From assembly GCF_001427385.1 (NCBI RefSeq), contig NZ_LMGJ01000004.1, positions 8,700 to 72,699 on the forward strand: DNA of 64,000 bases, given 5' to 3'. Positions 44,459-53,332 of this stretch are shown here, one piece after another. A program made the position numbers and the translations under genes. The first letter of the stretch is position 1. Each line of letters opens with the position of its first letter. Source of the stretch: Mesorhizobium sp. Root157 (GTDB lineage: Bacteria; Pseudomonadota; Alphaproteobacteria; Rhizobiales; Rhizobiaceae). Below the pieces are notes generated by a model, which was given only the letters and a program-made list of their open reading frames with translations, made no database searches and was not told the DNA's origin.

Positions 44459-45379
44459 CTATATGCCGTCCGGCGCCATGCTCGGTCCAGTGCTCTCGGC
44501 GGCGGTCCGGTGCTTGCCCACCACCCGTTCGCGATAAAGCGTATAGAGGCCGGATGCCACGATGAAGATCGCACCTGCAATCATCGGCAGATCGGGGATC
44601 TCGGAAAAGATCACGATGCCAAGCACGATGGACCACAGCAGGGACGTGTAGCGGAACGGCGCGATGAACGACATTTCACCGGTTCGCGTGGCCATGATGA
44701 TGAAGTGATAGCCGAACAGCAGCAGTATCGCCGCGAGCATCAGGTACAACGTGCTGCTCGTGGTCATCGGCGTCCAGCCGCCCATCGGAGAAACCAGCGC
44801 AATGCCTGTGAGGGTCACGGCGATGGACGTCACGAATGAGACCAGCAACGTCGGAATGTTGGATGGCAGCTTGGACGTGATCAGGTCGCGGATCGTGCAG
44901 AAGCCGACGCACAGCAAGGCCATGAGCGAATAGGCGCTGAAGCCCTCGAAACCCGGCCGCACGATGATGAGGACGCCGACGAACCCCGCCATGATCGCCA
45001 GCCAGCGCCGCCAGCCAACCCCTTCGCCCAGGAACATCGCCGCTCCCATGGTGATGGTCAGAGGCAAGGCCTGCAGCACAGCTGAAACGTTGGCGATCGG
45101 CAGGTGCGCGAGCGCGATGAGAAAGGAGACCGTCGCAGCCGCTTCACAGGCCGCGCGGACCGCTACGATAGGCTGCATGGTCAGGCGAGGATTGGCGAAC
45201 GCACCGTTACGCCAGGCAAGAATGCAGACGAACAGCGTTGCGAAGAGGCCGCGCACGACCATCACTTGTGCCATGTTCATCGATTCCGACGAGAACTTGG
45301 TGATCGCGTCATTGCTCGTGAAGGCGATCATGGAGACGACCATGAACACGGCGCCGCGCAGGTTCGGGGATAAGGGCAA
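44459..45379 (-). CDS. EamA-domain (DMT superfamily) transporter
   Basis: 306 residues, ten predicted helices in two EamA repeats. TTG start at 45379 with GAGGA 11 bases upstream. The first repeat begins RGAVFMVVSMIAFTSNDAITKF, and the second ends SFIAPFRYTSLLWSIVLGIVIFSEIPD, both close to the RhaT/YdcZ-like DMT pattern. Likely exports a small metabolite; the substrate is unknown. It sits between mobB and moaA, spaced 52 bp from mobB. Confidence 0.88.
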   Translation of the reverse strand: MPLSPNLRGAVFMVVSMIAFTSNDAITKFSSESMNMAQVMVVRGLFATLFVCILAWRNGAFANPRLTMQPIVAVRAACEAAATVSFLIALAHLPIANVSAVLQALPLTITMGAAMFLGEGVGWRRWLAIMAGFVGVLIIVRPGFEGFSAYSLMALLCVGFCTIRDLITSKLPSNIPTLLVSFVTSIAVTLTGIALVSPMGGWTPMTTSSTLYLMLAAILLLFGYHFIIMATRTGEMSFIAPFRYTSLLWSIVLGIVIFSEIPDLPMIAGAIFIVASGLYTLYRERVVGKHRTAAESTGPSMAPDGI

Positions 45380-45491
45380 GAGATGTCCTCATTCTTCAGC
45401 CTCGGAGGCTGTAGCAGCTACGCAAAAAACAGCAATGCCAAACGGCTGGACCAGCAGGCGGCGCCGGCTTGCACAAATCGAATGCGGAAAA

Positions 45492-46496
45492 TCAGCCGCC
45501 GGTCACGCTCATGTGGCGCGACACCGACGGGCGATTGGTGCGCCTGTCTATGACGAAGTCGTGGCCCTTGGGCTTGCGGCCGATCGCCTCGTCGATGGCT
45601 GCGGCGACAAGTGCGTTGCCCTCCGAGGCGCGCAGCGGCGCGCGCAGGTCCGCCGCATCCTCCTGGCCGAGGCACATATAGAGCGTACCGGTGCAGGTGA
45701 GGCGCACGCGATTGCAGCTTTCGCAGAAATTGTGCGTCATCGGGGTGATGAAGCCCAGTCGTCCGCCGGTCTCGGCCACCTCGACATAACGGGCAGGGCC
45801 GCCGGTCTTGTAGGGAATGTCCTTCAGCGTGAACTGCTTTTCGAGGTCGGCCCTCAGGAGCGACAACGGCAGGTACTGGTCGGTTCGGTCCTCGTCGATC
45901 TCGCCCATCGGCATGGTTTCGATGACGGTCAAATCCATGCCGCGCCCATGCGCCCAGCGCAGCATGTCAGGCAGTTCGATATCGTTGAAGCCCTTGAGCG
46001 CCACGGCATTGAGCTTCACCTTCAGCCCTGCCGCCTGAGCCGCATCGATGCCGGCCATCACCTTGTCCAGATGGCCCCAGCGGGTGATCGCATGGAACTT
46101 GTCGGCATCGAGCGTATCCAGCGAGACGTTGATGCGCTTCACGCCGGCATCGGCCAACTCGTCGGCGTAGCGTGCGAGTTGCGAGCCGTTGGTGGTCAGC
46201 GTCAGTTCTTCCAAGGCGCCGCTTTTGAGATGCCGCGACAGTTCATGCACAAGATGCATGATGTTCTTGCGCACCAGCGGCTCGCCGCCGGTCAGGCGCA
46301 GCCTGCGCACGCCCTTTTCGATGAAGACGGTGCAGAGCCGATCCAACTCCTCAAGCGAAAGAAGATCCTTCTTCGGCAGGAACGCCATGTCTTCCGACAT
46401 GCAGTAGACGCAGCGGAAATCGCACCGGTCGGTGACTGACACCCTCAGGTAGCTGATGGTACGACCAAAAGGGTCGATCATGTCCGTTTGCGGCAT
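45492..46496 (-). CDS. moaA: GTP 3',8-cyclase (MoaA)
   Basis: 334 residues from ATG 46496, with GGAGG 9 bases upstream; longer frames are not supported. Radical SAM enzyme that makes the first intermediate of molybdenum cofactor from GTP. The SAM-binding cluster is C25, C29, C32 ([10 protein letters not shown]), the C-terminal cluster is in [15 protein letters not shown], and the protein ends in the double glycine (SVTGG) needed in the active site. [13 protein letters not shown] is also present. It supplies cofactor for enzymes such as the CoxL protein 12 kb away. Divergent from the DUF971 gene. Confidence 0.97.
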   Translation of the reverse strand: MPQTDMIDPFGRTISYLRVSVTDRCDFRCVYCMSEDMAFLPKKDLLSLEELDRLCTVFIEKGVRRLRLTGGEPLVRKNIMHLVHELSRHLKSGALEELTLTTNGSQLARYADELADAGVKRINVSLDTLDADKFHAITRWGHLDKVMAGIDAAQAAGLKVKLNAVALKGFNDIELPDMLRWAHGRGMDLTVIETMPMGEIDEDRTDQYLPLSLLRADLEKQFTLKDIPYKTGGPARYVEVAETGGRLGFITPMTHNFCESCNRVRLTCTGTLYMCLGQEDAADLRAPLRASEGNALVAAAIDEAIGRKPKGHDFVIDRRTNRPSVSRHMSVTGG

Positions 46497-46702
46497 TTCC
46501 GGCCTCCGCGTCACGTCGGCAGGCGCGAACGTGCAATAAGCGTTGTATATGCCTATGTGATACGAACCGCCATGCCGTTCAAGATAGTTTCCTGGCGCAG
46601 AAGCGTCATATTGTCGTTGTTCCAGGGAAGCGGCAGCGTTGGACGAGCCTTTCCTTCGCCGGAAAAGGAGCGTAGGACCCACACGAATCCGGACCTTTTG
46701 CC

Positions 46703-47056
46703 ATGACTGCACCCACTGAACTCAGGGTCTCCAAGGACCGCAAGCTGCTCACGGTGACCTTCCCGGGCCACCAGGCGATGGAATTGCCGGCGGAGATGCT
46801 GCGCGTATTGTCGCCGTCGGCGGAGGTGCAGGGCCATTCACCCGAACAGCGCGTCACCGTGCCCGGCAAGCGCAACGTTGCGATCCGCAAGATCGATCCG
46901 GTCGGCAACTACGCCGTGCGCATCACTTTCGACGATTTCCACGACACCGGCATCTTCACCTGGGATTACCTCCACACGCTCGGTCACGAGAAGGACGAGC
47001 GCTGGCAAGGCTATCTCTCAGAGTTGCAGGAAAAAGGCTTGGGCCGCGATCATTGA
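46703..47056 (+). CDS. DUF971 / gamma-butyrobetaine hydroxylase N-terminal-like protein
   Basis: 117 residues with the DUF971 pattern ([26 protein letters not shown], ... [37 protein letters not shown]). The same fold forms the N terminus of gamma-butyrobetaine hydroxylase; in bacteria it occurs as a stand-alone small protein often near Fe-S assembly genes. Function unknown. Divergent from moaA, sharing a 206-bp upstream region. Confidence 0.9.
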   Translation: MTAPTELRVSKDRKLLTVTFPGHQAMELPAEMLRVLSPSAEVQGHSPEQRVTVPGKRNVAIRKIDPVGNYAVRITFDDFHDTGIFTWDYLHTLGHEKDERWQGYLSELQEKGLGRDH

Positions 47057-47063
47057 AACCAGA

Positions 47064-47082
47064 ATTGTTCTGCTAGAACAAT
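47064..47082. promoter_or_regulatory. Perfect palindrome at the convergent ends of DUF971 and marR genes
   Basis: ATTGTTCT-GCT-AGAACAAT, 8-bp arms with 3-bp spacer. There is no T run, so it is not a normal terminator. The shape is that of a dimer binding site, but it lies downstream of both genes. Confidence 0.4.
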
Positions 47083-47130
47083 AGGTTGGATACTCGTCCT
47101 GACTCAATGTAAGAGCGTGGTTGACGCGCT

Positions 47131-47583
47131 TCAGCTTCCGTTCAGCGCTTCGGAAACCTTGCGCATATGGTCGCCGATCAGGTCGCATTGATCGGGCGTC
47201 GACTGGCTCATCGCCACCTCGATCAACTCGGAATGGATCTTCAGCGCGTCCATCAAAAGCGCCGTGCCGGTCTCGGTCAGTGCAAGCCTGAGGATGCGCT
47301 TGTCCTTGGCGTCGCTCTCGCGCAGCACGAGTCCGCGCTTTTCCAGTTGCGGCAACAGCATGGTGATGTTGGAGCGCCCGACCAGAAGCTTGCGCGCAAG
47401 CTCGTGCTGCGACATGCCGGGATGCCGGTAAAGGTTCATCAGCACGTCGAGTTGCGCCGGCTTCAAATCCAGCGGTGCAAGCTTCGCCGCCAGCGTGCGC
47501 TCCAGCGCATGGCAAGCGCGCGCCACCGCCACCCAGTTGCGAAAGCGCGGATTGTCCCACGGCAAGTCTTGTTTATTGTTCAT
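47131..47583 (-). CDS. MarR-family transcriptional regulator
   Basis: 150 residues. Winged-helix domain with the MarR pattern: LDVLMNLYRHPGMSQHELARKLLVGRSNITMLLPQLEKRGLVLRESDAKDKRILRLALTETG. The divergent region next to its start has two identical-arm palindromes (47578-47591 and 47598-47611), one covering its own start codon. It very likely represses itself and the alpha/beta hydrolase on the other side, with an unknown ligand. Confidence 0.93.
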   Translation of the reverse strand: MNNKQDLPWDNPRFRNWVAVARACHALERTLAAKLAPLDLKPAQLDVLMNLYRHPGMSQHELARKLLVGRSNITMLLPQLEKRGLVLRESDAKDKRILRLALTETGTALLMDALKIHSELIEVAMSQSTPDQCDLIGDHMRKVSEALNGS

Positions 47584-47611
47584 GTTTGAACTAATATGTT
47601 CACTGCTGAAC
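47578..47611. promoter_or_regulatory. Twin operators of the MarR regulator (candidate)
   Basis: GTTCA-TGTT-TGAAC (47578-47591) and GTTCA-CTGC-TGAAC (47598-47611) have identical arms and start 20 bp apart, about two helical turns. They lie between the divergent marR and hydrolase genes. Confidence 0.7.
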
Positions 47612-47631
47612 GAGTTTCAGGGATCCGCACT

Positions 47632-48540
47632 ATGACACCGTTTCGATTGAAGGTCATCCGCGGCATGTTCGGCGTCGGCGAGCGCGTTGCGCCGTCGCTC
47701 ACCGGCCGCGCCGCCTTCGCATTGTTCTGCCGTACGCCAAGCGTCAAGCGTCTCACACTGGGCGAGCGCCGCGCCGTCCTGAGTGCGTCAGACTTCATGA
47801 CCGAAGCGCGCCACCACCGTCTCAAAACCAGGGCCGGCTGCATCGTGGCGCATGAATTCCGCCCGCAGCCGGGCAGGGCGCGCGGCGGCACCATTTTGGT
47901 CCTTCACGGCTGGCGCTCGCGCACCGAATATATGCGCGCCTTGATCGAAGGCTATCGCGAGGCCGGCTACAAGGTCGTCTCGCTCGATCTGCCTGGTCAT
48001 GGTCAGTCTGCCGGCCGCCGCCTGACCGTGGTCAACGCGGTCGAGGCTGTTTGCCTTGTCGCAGACTGGTTCGGCCCGTTCGAGGCGGTGGTCGGCCATT
48101 CCTTTGGCGGTGCGGTTGCGGTGAACGCTGCCGTCGGGTCGATCCCCGGGCTGGCGCCGTTGGCCACCAAGCGCCTGGTCCTTGTTGCGGCTCCAAGTTC
48201 GCTGCCCAAGGTGTTTGACGGCTTCAGCCAGATGCTCAATGTCGGGCCGCGCTCGCAAACCGTTATGGCCGGGCGCGTTGAGCGCATTTCCGGGCGGCCT
48301 CTGTCCGATTTCCTGGGCGACCGCCAACTTGCCGGTTCGTCCCTTCCGACGCTGGTGATCCACGCGCCGGATGATCGTGAAGTGTCTGCCGAGCAGGCCA
48401 GGCTCTATGCCGCGGCAGGTGAGCATGTAGAGCTGTATTGGGCCAAGGGACTCGGCCATCGCCGCATCCTTTCCGACCCTGCCGTGGTCGAGCGCGCCGT
48501 GGCCTTTGTCCAGCCGGCGGCGAAGGCTGTGCTTCACTGA
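47632..48540 (+). CDS. Alpha/beta-fold hydrolase
   Basis: 302 residues from ATG 47632 (AGGGA upstream); an earlier ATG at 47596 lies inside the MarR operator. Contains ILVLHGWRSR (oxyanion region), the nucleophile elbow GHSFGG, an acid in HAPDDREVS and the histidine in GLGHRRIL, a complete Ser-Asp-His triad. No signal peptide. A basic ~65-residue N-terminal segment precedes the hydrolase fold. The substrate is unknown, but divergence from a MarR regulator suggests it acts on the ligand or toxic ester sensed by it. Confidence 0.9.
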   Translation: MTPFRLKVIRGMFGVGERVAPSLTGRAAFALFCRTPSVKRLTLGERRAVLSASDFMTEARHHRLKTRAGCIVAHEFRPQPGRARGGTILVLHGWRSRTEYMRALIEGYREAGYKVVSLDLPGHGQSAGRRLTVVNAVEAVCLVADWFGPFEAVVGHSFGGAVAVNAAVGSIPGLAPLATKRLVLVAAPSSLPKVFDGFSQMLNVGPRSQTVMAGRVERISGRPLSDFLGDRQLAGSSLPTLVIHAPDDREVSAEQARLYAAAGEHVELYWAKGLGHRRILSDPAVVERAVAFVQPAAKAVLH

Positions 48541-48544
48541 AGCG

Positions 48545-48937
48545 TCACTTCTTCTTGGCCGGTTCGATGGGCAGGCCCGCTTCCTTCCATGCGGTGAAGC
48601 CGCCGAGGATATGCTTGACCGGCTCCAGCCCCATGTCTTGCGCTGTCTTGGTGGCAAGGGCCGAGCGCCAGCCGCCGGCGCAGAAGAACACGAACGATTT
48701 TCCCGATGCGAAGAACGGCTTGTGGTACGGGCTTTCCGGATCGATCCAGAACTCCAGCATGCCGCGCGTACAGTGCCTGGCGCCCGGAATATTGCCGTCG
48801 CGTTCGATCTCGCGCGGGTCGCGCAGGTCGACGAATATCGTGCCCTCGTCATCGAGCAGCGCGGCTGCCTCGTCCGGCGAAACTGCCTCGATCTCGGCGT
48901 TCGCCTCATCGAGCATTTCGCGAAAACCTCTTCTCAT
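48545..48937 (-). CDS. Rhodanese-domain protein (sulfurtransferase)
   Basis: 130 residues from ATG 48937, which has GAGAGG about 9 bases upstream; a GTG at 48961 is possible. Single rhodanese domain: VSPDEAAALLDDEGTIFVDLRDPREIERDGNIPGARH, and the active-site cysteine loop FFCAGGWRSA, then GGFTAWKEAGLPIEP. Moves sulfane sulfur to an unknown acceptor. The active loop CAGGWRSA fits a sulfurtransferase rather than a phosphatase. Convergent with the alpha/beta hydrolase, only 4 bp apart. Confidence 0.92.
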   Translation of the reverse strand: MRRGFREMLDEANAEIEAVSPDEAAALLDDEGTIFVDLRDPREIERDGNIPGARHCTRGMLEFWIDPESPYHKPFFASGKSFVFFCAGGWRSALATKTAQDMGLEPVKHILGGFTAWKEAGLPIEPAKKK

Positions 48938-49187
48938 TTCAGACGCCTCTCGACTCTCCACGCTTCACGATAAGTTGCACATCGCAGGCTGCCCCGCCAT
49001 TCGACGAAGGAGACAAATCAAGGGCAATTGTTGGTGCAGCCAATGTGCAACAGCGCCGCGAAATTCATCAAAGCTTAACCAAATCGGGGTGAATCAGTAT
49101 ATCTACGCCTTACATGCGCCACCCACGGGGCTGAAAGTCTCGACGGGCAACAAACGGGGTCCGGACGAACTCCGGAGCGGGTGATCC

Positions 49188-51044
49188 ATGCAATCATTTC
49201 GAAGAAAATCCGTCATGTTGCCGTTGGCCGCGCTCACGGCGACCCTGGCGATGGGCGTTCAGCCTTCTGGCGCGCAAGGCCTGTTCGACATGCTGTTCGG
49301 TGGCCCGCCGCGTCATGGCACCCGCTTGCAGGGAGAGTTTCCGCCACCGCCCAAGCCCAAGAAGCCCGTCGCCGTAACCAGGATTTCAAGCCCGACCTAC
49401 AACACCTACAAGCCCGACCGGCTGGTCCGCGTCGATTTTTCGGCGCTCTCTTCGACGCCGCAGAATGCGGCTTTCGCGCCCTCGCTGACCGGCACCGCAT
49501 TCCGCGAGGCGCTGAGTGGGCTTGAGGCGTTCGACCTGATGGCCGAGCCCTCGGTGGCCAAGGCGCTTGTCGCCTACTATTCCGCCAATCCGGACTTCAT
49601 CTGGGTATCTGGCACCTCCGTCAACGGCCGCGGCCAGGAGGCGGTGCGTGTGCTTGGCGAGGCGGCAAGCCATGGCCTGGAACCTTCCGACTATTCGGTT
49701 TCGGCGCCGGCCGCGGGTTATTCGACCGACGAAACCGCCGGCCGCCTGCAAGACCTCATCCGCTTCGAGATGGCATTGTCGGCTCGCGTGCTGCGTTATG
49801 TGCACGATGCCCAGCAAGGCCGCATCGAGCCGAACCGCATATCCGGCTACTATGATTTCCCGGCCAAGCCGCTCGACATGCCGGCCGTGCTCAAGACCTT
49901 GGCCCACACGCAGGAGGCGAGGGCCTATCTGGAATCTCGCCATCCGCAGAATCCCGAATACCAGGCGCTTCGGGTCGAACTGGAAGCACTGGAAGCAAGC
50001 GCCGAAAACGACATCGTCGTCGACCCCAAGTTGCTCCTGAAACCGGGCGAGACCAGCACGGAGTTGCCGAAGCTGCTTTCCCTAATCGCCCGCGACCTCG
50101 ATGATGAAATGGGCGCCGACTTCGGCGAGACGCTGGCACGCCTCAACGCCAGCGACGCCTATGTTCCCGAACTGGTCCCGGTGATCGAGGCGGCCCAAAA
50201 GAAAGCCGGCCTGAAGCCCGACGGTGTCGTCGGCCCGCGCACCGTCGCGGCCCTTGCCGGCAACTCGAAGGCGGATCGGCTGGAGAAGGTCAAGATCGCG
50301 CTGGAGCAGTTGCGCTGGCTGCCCTCCGACCTTGGCAGTCCGCGCGTTTTCATCAACCAGCCGGCCTACTCCGCCAGCTACATCGACGGTGGCGAGGAAA
50401 AGCTGAAGACCCGTGTCGTCATCGGCAAGACGTCGAACCAGACCAGCTTCTTCTACGATGAGATCGAGCAGGTCGACTACAATCCCTATTGGGGCGTGCC
50501 GCAGTCCATCATCGTCAACGAGATGCTGCCCAGATTGCGCAACGATCCGGGCTATCTCGACCGGTCGGGCTATGAGGTAAGCGACGCAAAAGGCCGCCGC
50601 ATCCCTTCCTCCTCGATTGACTGGAGCCAGTATGGCGGCAAGGTGCCTTTCAACGTGCGGCAGGCTCCGAGCGAAGCCAATGCGCTGGGTGAGTTGAAGA
50701 TCCTCTTTCCCAACAAGCATGCGATCTACATGCACGACACGCCGCAGAAGGCGTTTTTCCAGCGCGACAACCGGGCGCTGAGCCATGGTTGCGTGCGCCT
50801 GCAGGATCCGCGCGGCATGGCGGCTGCTGTGCTCGGCACGTCAGTCGACCACATCGCGCAGAAGCTGAAACAGGGGCATTCGACGGAAAAGGTGACCCGC
50901 AAGATCCCGGTCTACGTCGCCTATTTCACCGCCTGGCCGGACATGACGGGCACGGTCGAATATTTCGGCGATGTCTACGACCGCGATGTCCGTCTGAGAC
51001 AGGCGCTCGATGCGACTGAAGCGGTGCGCGCGCCTGCAAGCTGA
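49188..51044 (+). CDS. L,D-transpeptidase (YcbB-like, YkuD domain)
   Basis: 618 residues. Signal peptide ends around QPSGAQG. Domains in order: an L,D-transpeptidase scaffold (~110-340, FIWVSGTSVNGRGQ), a peptidoglycan-binding_1 module (AQKKAGLKPDGVVGPRTVAAL), and the YkuD catalytic domain with MHDTPQKAFFQRDNRALSHG followed by the active Cys535 in HGCVRL. It forms 3-3 peptidoglycan crosslinks or attaches proteins to the wall in the periplasm. Large YcbB-type layout. 3-3 links are abundant in Hyphomicrobiales that grow from the pole. Confidence 0.93.
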   Translation: MQSFRRKSVMLPLAALTATLAMGVQPSGAQGLFDMLFGGPPRHGTRLQGEFPPPPKPKKPVAVTRISSPTYNTYKPDRLVRVDFSALSSTPQNAAFAPSLTGTAFREALSGLEAFDLMAEPSVAKALVAYYSANPDFIWVSGTSVNGRGQEAVRVLGEAASHGLEPSDYSVSAPAAGYSTDETAGRLQDLIRFEMALSARVLRYVHDAQQGRIEPNRISGYYDFPAKPLDMPAVLKTLAHTQEARAYLESRHPQNPEYQALRVELEALEASAENDIVVDPKLLLKPGETSTELPKLLSLIARDLDDEMGADFGETLARLNASDAYVPELVPVIEAAQKKAGLKPDGVVGPRTVAALAGNSKADRLEKVKIALEQLRWLPSDLGSPRVFINQPAYSASYIDGGEEKLKTRVVIGKTSNQTSFFYDEIEQVDYNPYWGVPQSIIVNEMLPRLRNDPGYLDRSGYEVSDAKGRRIPSSSIDWSQYGGKVPFNVRQAPSEANALGELKILFPNKHAIYMHDTPQKAFFQRDNRALSHGCVRLQDPRGMAAAVLGTSVDHIAQKLKQGHSTEKVTRKIPVYVAYFTAWPDMTGTVEYFGDVYDRDVRLRQALDATEAVRAPAS

Positions 51045-51075
51045 CGACGCCCGCTCCAGCTCCGGTGCGGGCCGG

Positions 51076-51270
51076 TCAGGAGGCCAGCTTGCTTGCCGCC
51101 GATCCGGGTGTTTCATCCGCTTCGCCGACTTGAAAATCCACGACCTTCACGTCGCAGGAACAAAACATGCTCTGCGCGTTGGCAACAATGTCGTGGATGT
51201 GATCGTCGGCGGAGTACTCCGTGTCGACAGCCGTCGAGATCGTGAGTGTAACCGCAACCGGTATGCTCAT
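51076..51270 (-). CDS. Small hypothetical protein (64 residues)
   Basis: Starts MSIPVAVTLTIST and carries two cysteines (FCSCDVKVVDF). A GGGGGG run lies about 8-13 bases before the ATG. It has no signal peptide or membrane span; beta-rich then acidic. Not recognised. It is the first of several very short, mostly minus-strand genes between 51 and 53 kb. Confidence 0.45.
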   Translation of the reverse strand: MSIPVAVTLTISTAVDTEYSADDHIHDIVANAQSMFCSCDVKVVDFQVGEADETPGSAASKLAS

Positions 51271-51557
51271 GCTGGGTACCCCCCATCGGAATATGAGTAG
51301 ATGCCGATGTATCGGCAGATAGGCTAAAGGCCCCCCTCATGCAATTGCACTTTTAGAGTTGCCAACAGGACTTGTTGATAGCTTGTGACTGGCGTGGACA
51401 ACTGATCGCCTATCGACTCGTTACCTGTTGATAAGGCTTGATATTTTAGGCTGAACCCAGGCCTGTATCAAATCGGGATTCGAACCTTCGCGCGCGGCCA
51501 AGCCGCAGCCTTTCCAATCGTGGCAGCGTGGATTGCTGGATTGAATGGATCCCCGGT

Positions 51558-51848
51558 TCAAGCCGCCTCTTGTCGAGGCCTGTACTGCTCGATCACCAAC
51601 CTCAGCGCGTCCATGACGGCATCGACTGCCTGTCCTTTGGATATGTTGCCCTCGTCGTCGGGGTCGCATGAAGCGCCGAAGCTGATCTCCAGGACGGCGG
51701 CCACAGCCACCTCTTCCGCATCGATATGGGCTTGTCCGCATTCGGGGCACGCATATTCGCGATGGGTTTCATGCGCTACCAGGGCATCGTCGCCACGAAC
51801 GGGAAGAACGATTCTTCTGGTGCCGCAGCAGATAGGACAAACGCTCAT
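51558..51848 (-). CDS. Small zinc-ribbon-like hypothetical protein
   Basis: 96 residues. Two CxxC pairs (CPICCG at the N terminus and CPECGQ near residue 34) spaced like a zinc ribbon, followed by a helix with DAVMDALRLVIEQYR. Compact and well composed, so likely real. The metal-binding fold could act in nucleic acid binding or protein-protein contact; no known family recognised. Confidence 0.65.
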   Translation of the reverse strand: MSVCPICCGTRRIVLPVRGDDALVAHETHREYACPECGQAHIDAEEVAVAAVLEISFGASCDPDDEGNISKGQAVDAVMDALRLVIEQYRPRQEAA

Positions 51849-52179
51849 GGCTGTCTCCTATCGCCCCCATGGCCATGATACACCACGCATGCGTTCCTGC
51901 GCGTCTCATCTCTTTTCGTCGTTAATACGGGCGGCTGATCTGACCGCATCGGCAGCAATAAGCCGGGTGCTGGGTGGCAAGGAGGCCGCTTCCAAAGGCC
52001 CGGGGCTCGACGGCCGGTCTTGCATGCTGCAAGACGCTCGGAGGTCAGGCTTACCTACTCTGTCACCGAGGCGATTCGACTTGCCGAATGCGCGCCCTCA
52101 ACGACCACAGCGATGCGGGGCCACGGACATTTGGCCATAGTGCTGGCCGAGCGTGGGAAACCGGCACCGTGAGCGCAAC
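51849..52179. other. Intergenic region without identified gene
   Basis: 331 bp. No ORF here has a ribosome binding site or recognisable composition, and I see no terminator or strong palindrome. Confidence 0.5.
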
Positions 52180-52344
52180 TCAATCCGTCGATTCAGTCCC
52201 GTGGGGTGGTGCAGACTCGCCACCTTCACGTGGTTTGCCTTGCTCTTTGGCCGAAATCCTTGCGGCCAGCTTTTCAGCCTTCTTTGCCGCTTTCGCACGA
52301 TCGCGCTCTTTGCGTTCCTGGTCGTAGTTTGGTGCTCTGGCCAT
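52180..52344 (-). CDS. Small basic helical protein (54 residues)
   Basis: Starts MARAPNYDQERKERDRAKAA and continues with a Lys/Ala/Glu helix (KKAEKLAARISAKEQGK), then a polar tail. It resembles short conserved proteins seen in rhizobial genomes, where the first half is one long charged helix. Too short for most gene callers. Function unknown; a nucleic-acid or chaperone role is only a guess. Confidence 0.65.
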   Translation of the reverse strand: MARAPNYDQERKERDRAKAAKKAEKLAARISAKEQGKPREGGESAPPHGTESTD

Positions 52345-52489
52345 GAGTGTCCTTTGCTGTCGTTGGTTGGCAACCTGCAGACGCTACGATTTATTCCCCG
52401 ATGCCATAGTGCCAATGCCTCCAGCCGACAAGGTCAAACGCCGGGTCCGCGGCTTGCCACCTGGCAACCGGTTGTCGAAAGGGGAGGGA

Positions 52490-52675
52490 TCAAACGACCG
52501 GATCGGCCATCGTGTTTTCGATGGCCGCAATATTCAGTTCGAGATAGGCAACGCGCTGGATCGTGCTGTTGCTTGGAAGCGCCCTGCTTTTCGCGGCGGA
52601 CATAAGCAACGCGGATTGCTCCTTCCGGAGCGCGCGGGACAGATCTTGCAAAAGAGACTTATCATCATTGGTCAT
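52490..52675 (-). CDS. Small helical hypothetical protein (61 residues)
   Basis: Starts MTNDDKSLLQDLSRALRKEQ and is almost wholly helical and polar, with no cysteine and no membrane span. The start at 52675 is preferred over the upstream one; GGAG lies ~13 bases before it. Not recognised. Confidence 0.45.
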   Translation of the reverse strand: MTNDDKSLLQDLSRALRKEQSALLMSAAKSRALPSNSTIQRVAYLELNIAAIENTMADPVV

Positions 52676-52771
52676 GAGGCCCGTATATCTCCATGACGGT
52701 TTTGGCTCAAGTGGAGCCGCCCATATCCACCCACCCCTCCGTGGTCCTGTAGTGATCGATTGCATCGGCCT

Positions 52772-52960
52772 CTATTGGAACTCCGGCATTCTTGATGTCC
52801 AGATCATCAGGCCGATAATGGCGATGAACACCCAGAAGATCGAGTTCAAAAGCATGCGGACAAGGTCGCGGTTTTGGTCCTCGGTAATGCCCAGGCGATC
52901 GGAGATTATGTCGCCCGGTGCAATGAACAGCCAGAGGATGAAACGTCCCAGCTTTGCCAT
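52772..52960 (-). CDS. Small inner membrane hypothetical protein (62 residues)
   Basis: Two hydrophobic segments (FILWLFIAPGDII and LLNSIFWVFIAIIGLMIW) joined by a charged loop with DRLGITEDQNRDLVRML. A good AAGGAAG lies before the ATG. Likely a small inner-membrane protein. Not recognised, and no partner is evident. Confidence 0.65.
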   Translation of the reverse strand: MAKLGRFILWLFIAPGDIISDRLGITEDQNRDLVRMLLNSIFWVFIAIIGLMIWTSRMPEFQ

Positions 52961-53332
52961 GCCGTCTTCCTTGCCTGTCCAAGCTGACCTTAACCGCCGG
53001 GGCCTCTAACCGGCAAGCGAGGATGGGCGATGAGGTGCCGTTCGATTTTGTGGCGGTCCCGATATAGGGAGTAGGCGGCAATTTCCGTTGCTGCAACGCC
53101 ATCGCAGTTGTGGCGCACAAAAAAGCCCCGCCGAAGCGAGGCCAAGGTTGCTCTGATTCATGCCACCACGAAGGGTTGCACAAAGGCAATTTACACGCAT
53201 CGTCTCGTCAGGGGAATAAAAATCCGCCGGGAGAAGGCTGAGGCGATGGAGGGACTGTCCATCGGTCGGTCGCGTCACGCCTTGTTGGCTTCTCGATCGC
53301 AGTTTATCATGCCTACAGCGTAGGAGACTTCG
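52961..53332. other. Intergenic region with a lone minus-strand terminator
   Basis: 372 bp upstream of the methyltransferase gene. It has a strong intrinsic terminator pointing left (53119-53142) with no clear gene feeding it, so a small RNA or tiny ORF on the minus strand between about 53143 and 53320 is possible. Confidence 0.5.
53119..53142 (-). terminator. Orphan minus-strand terminator
   Basis: On the minus strand GCCTCGC-TTCG-GCGGGGC (one T-G pair) followed by TTTTTT. The UUCG tetraloop and six-T run make it a strong terminator. Confidence 0.75.

Noticed and set aside
51361..51450. Several GTTGATA/TTATCAACA motifs resembling DnaA boxes
   Set aside because: Only one or two imperfect boxes, no AT-rich unwinding region and no origin genes nearby.
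52098..52415. 105-residue minus-strand frame overlapping the 52180-52344 gene
   Set aside because: Its frame gives a basic, random-looking peptide. The 54-residue frame on the same strand has a natural helix and start.
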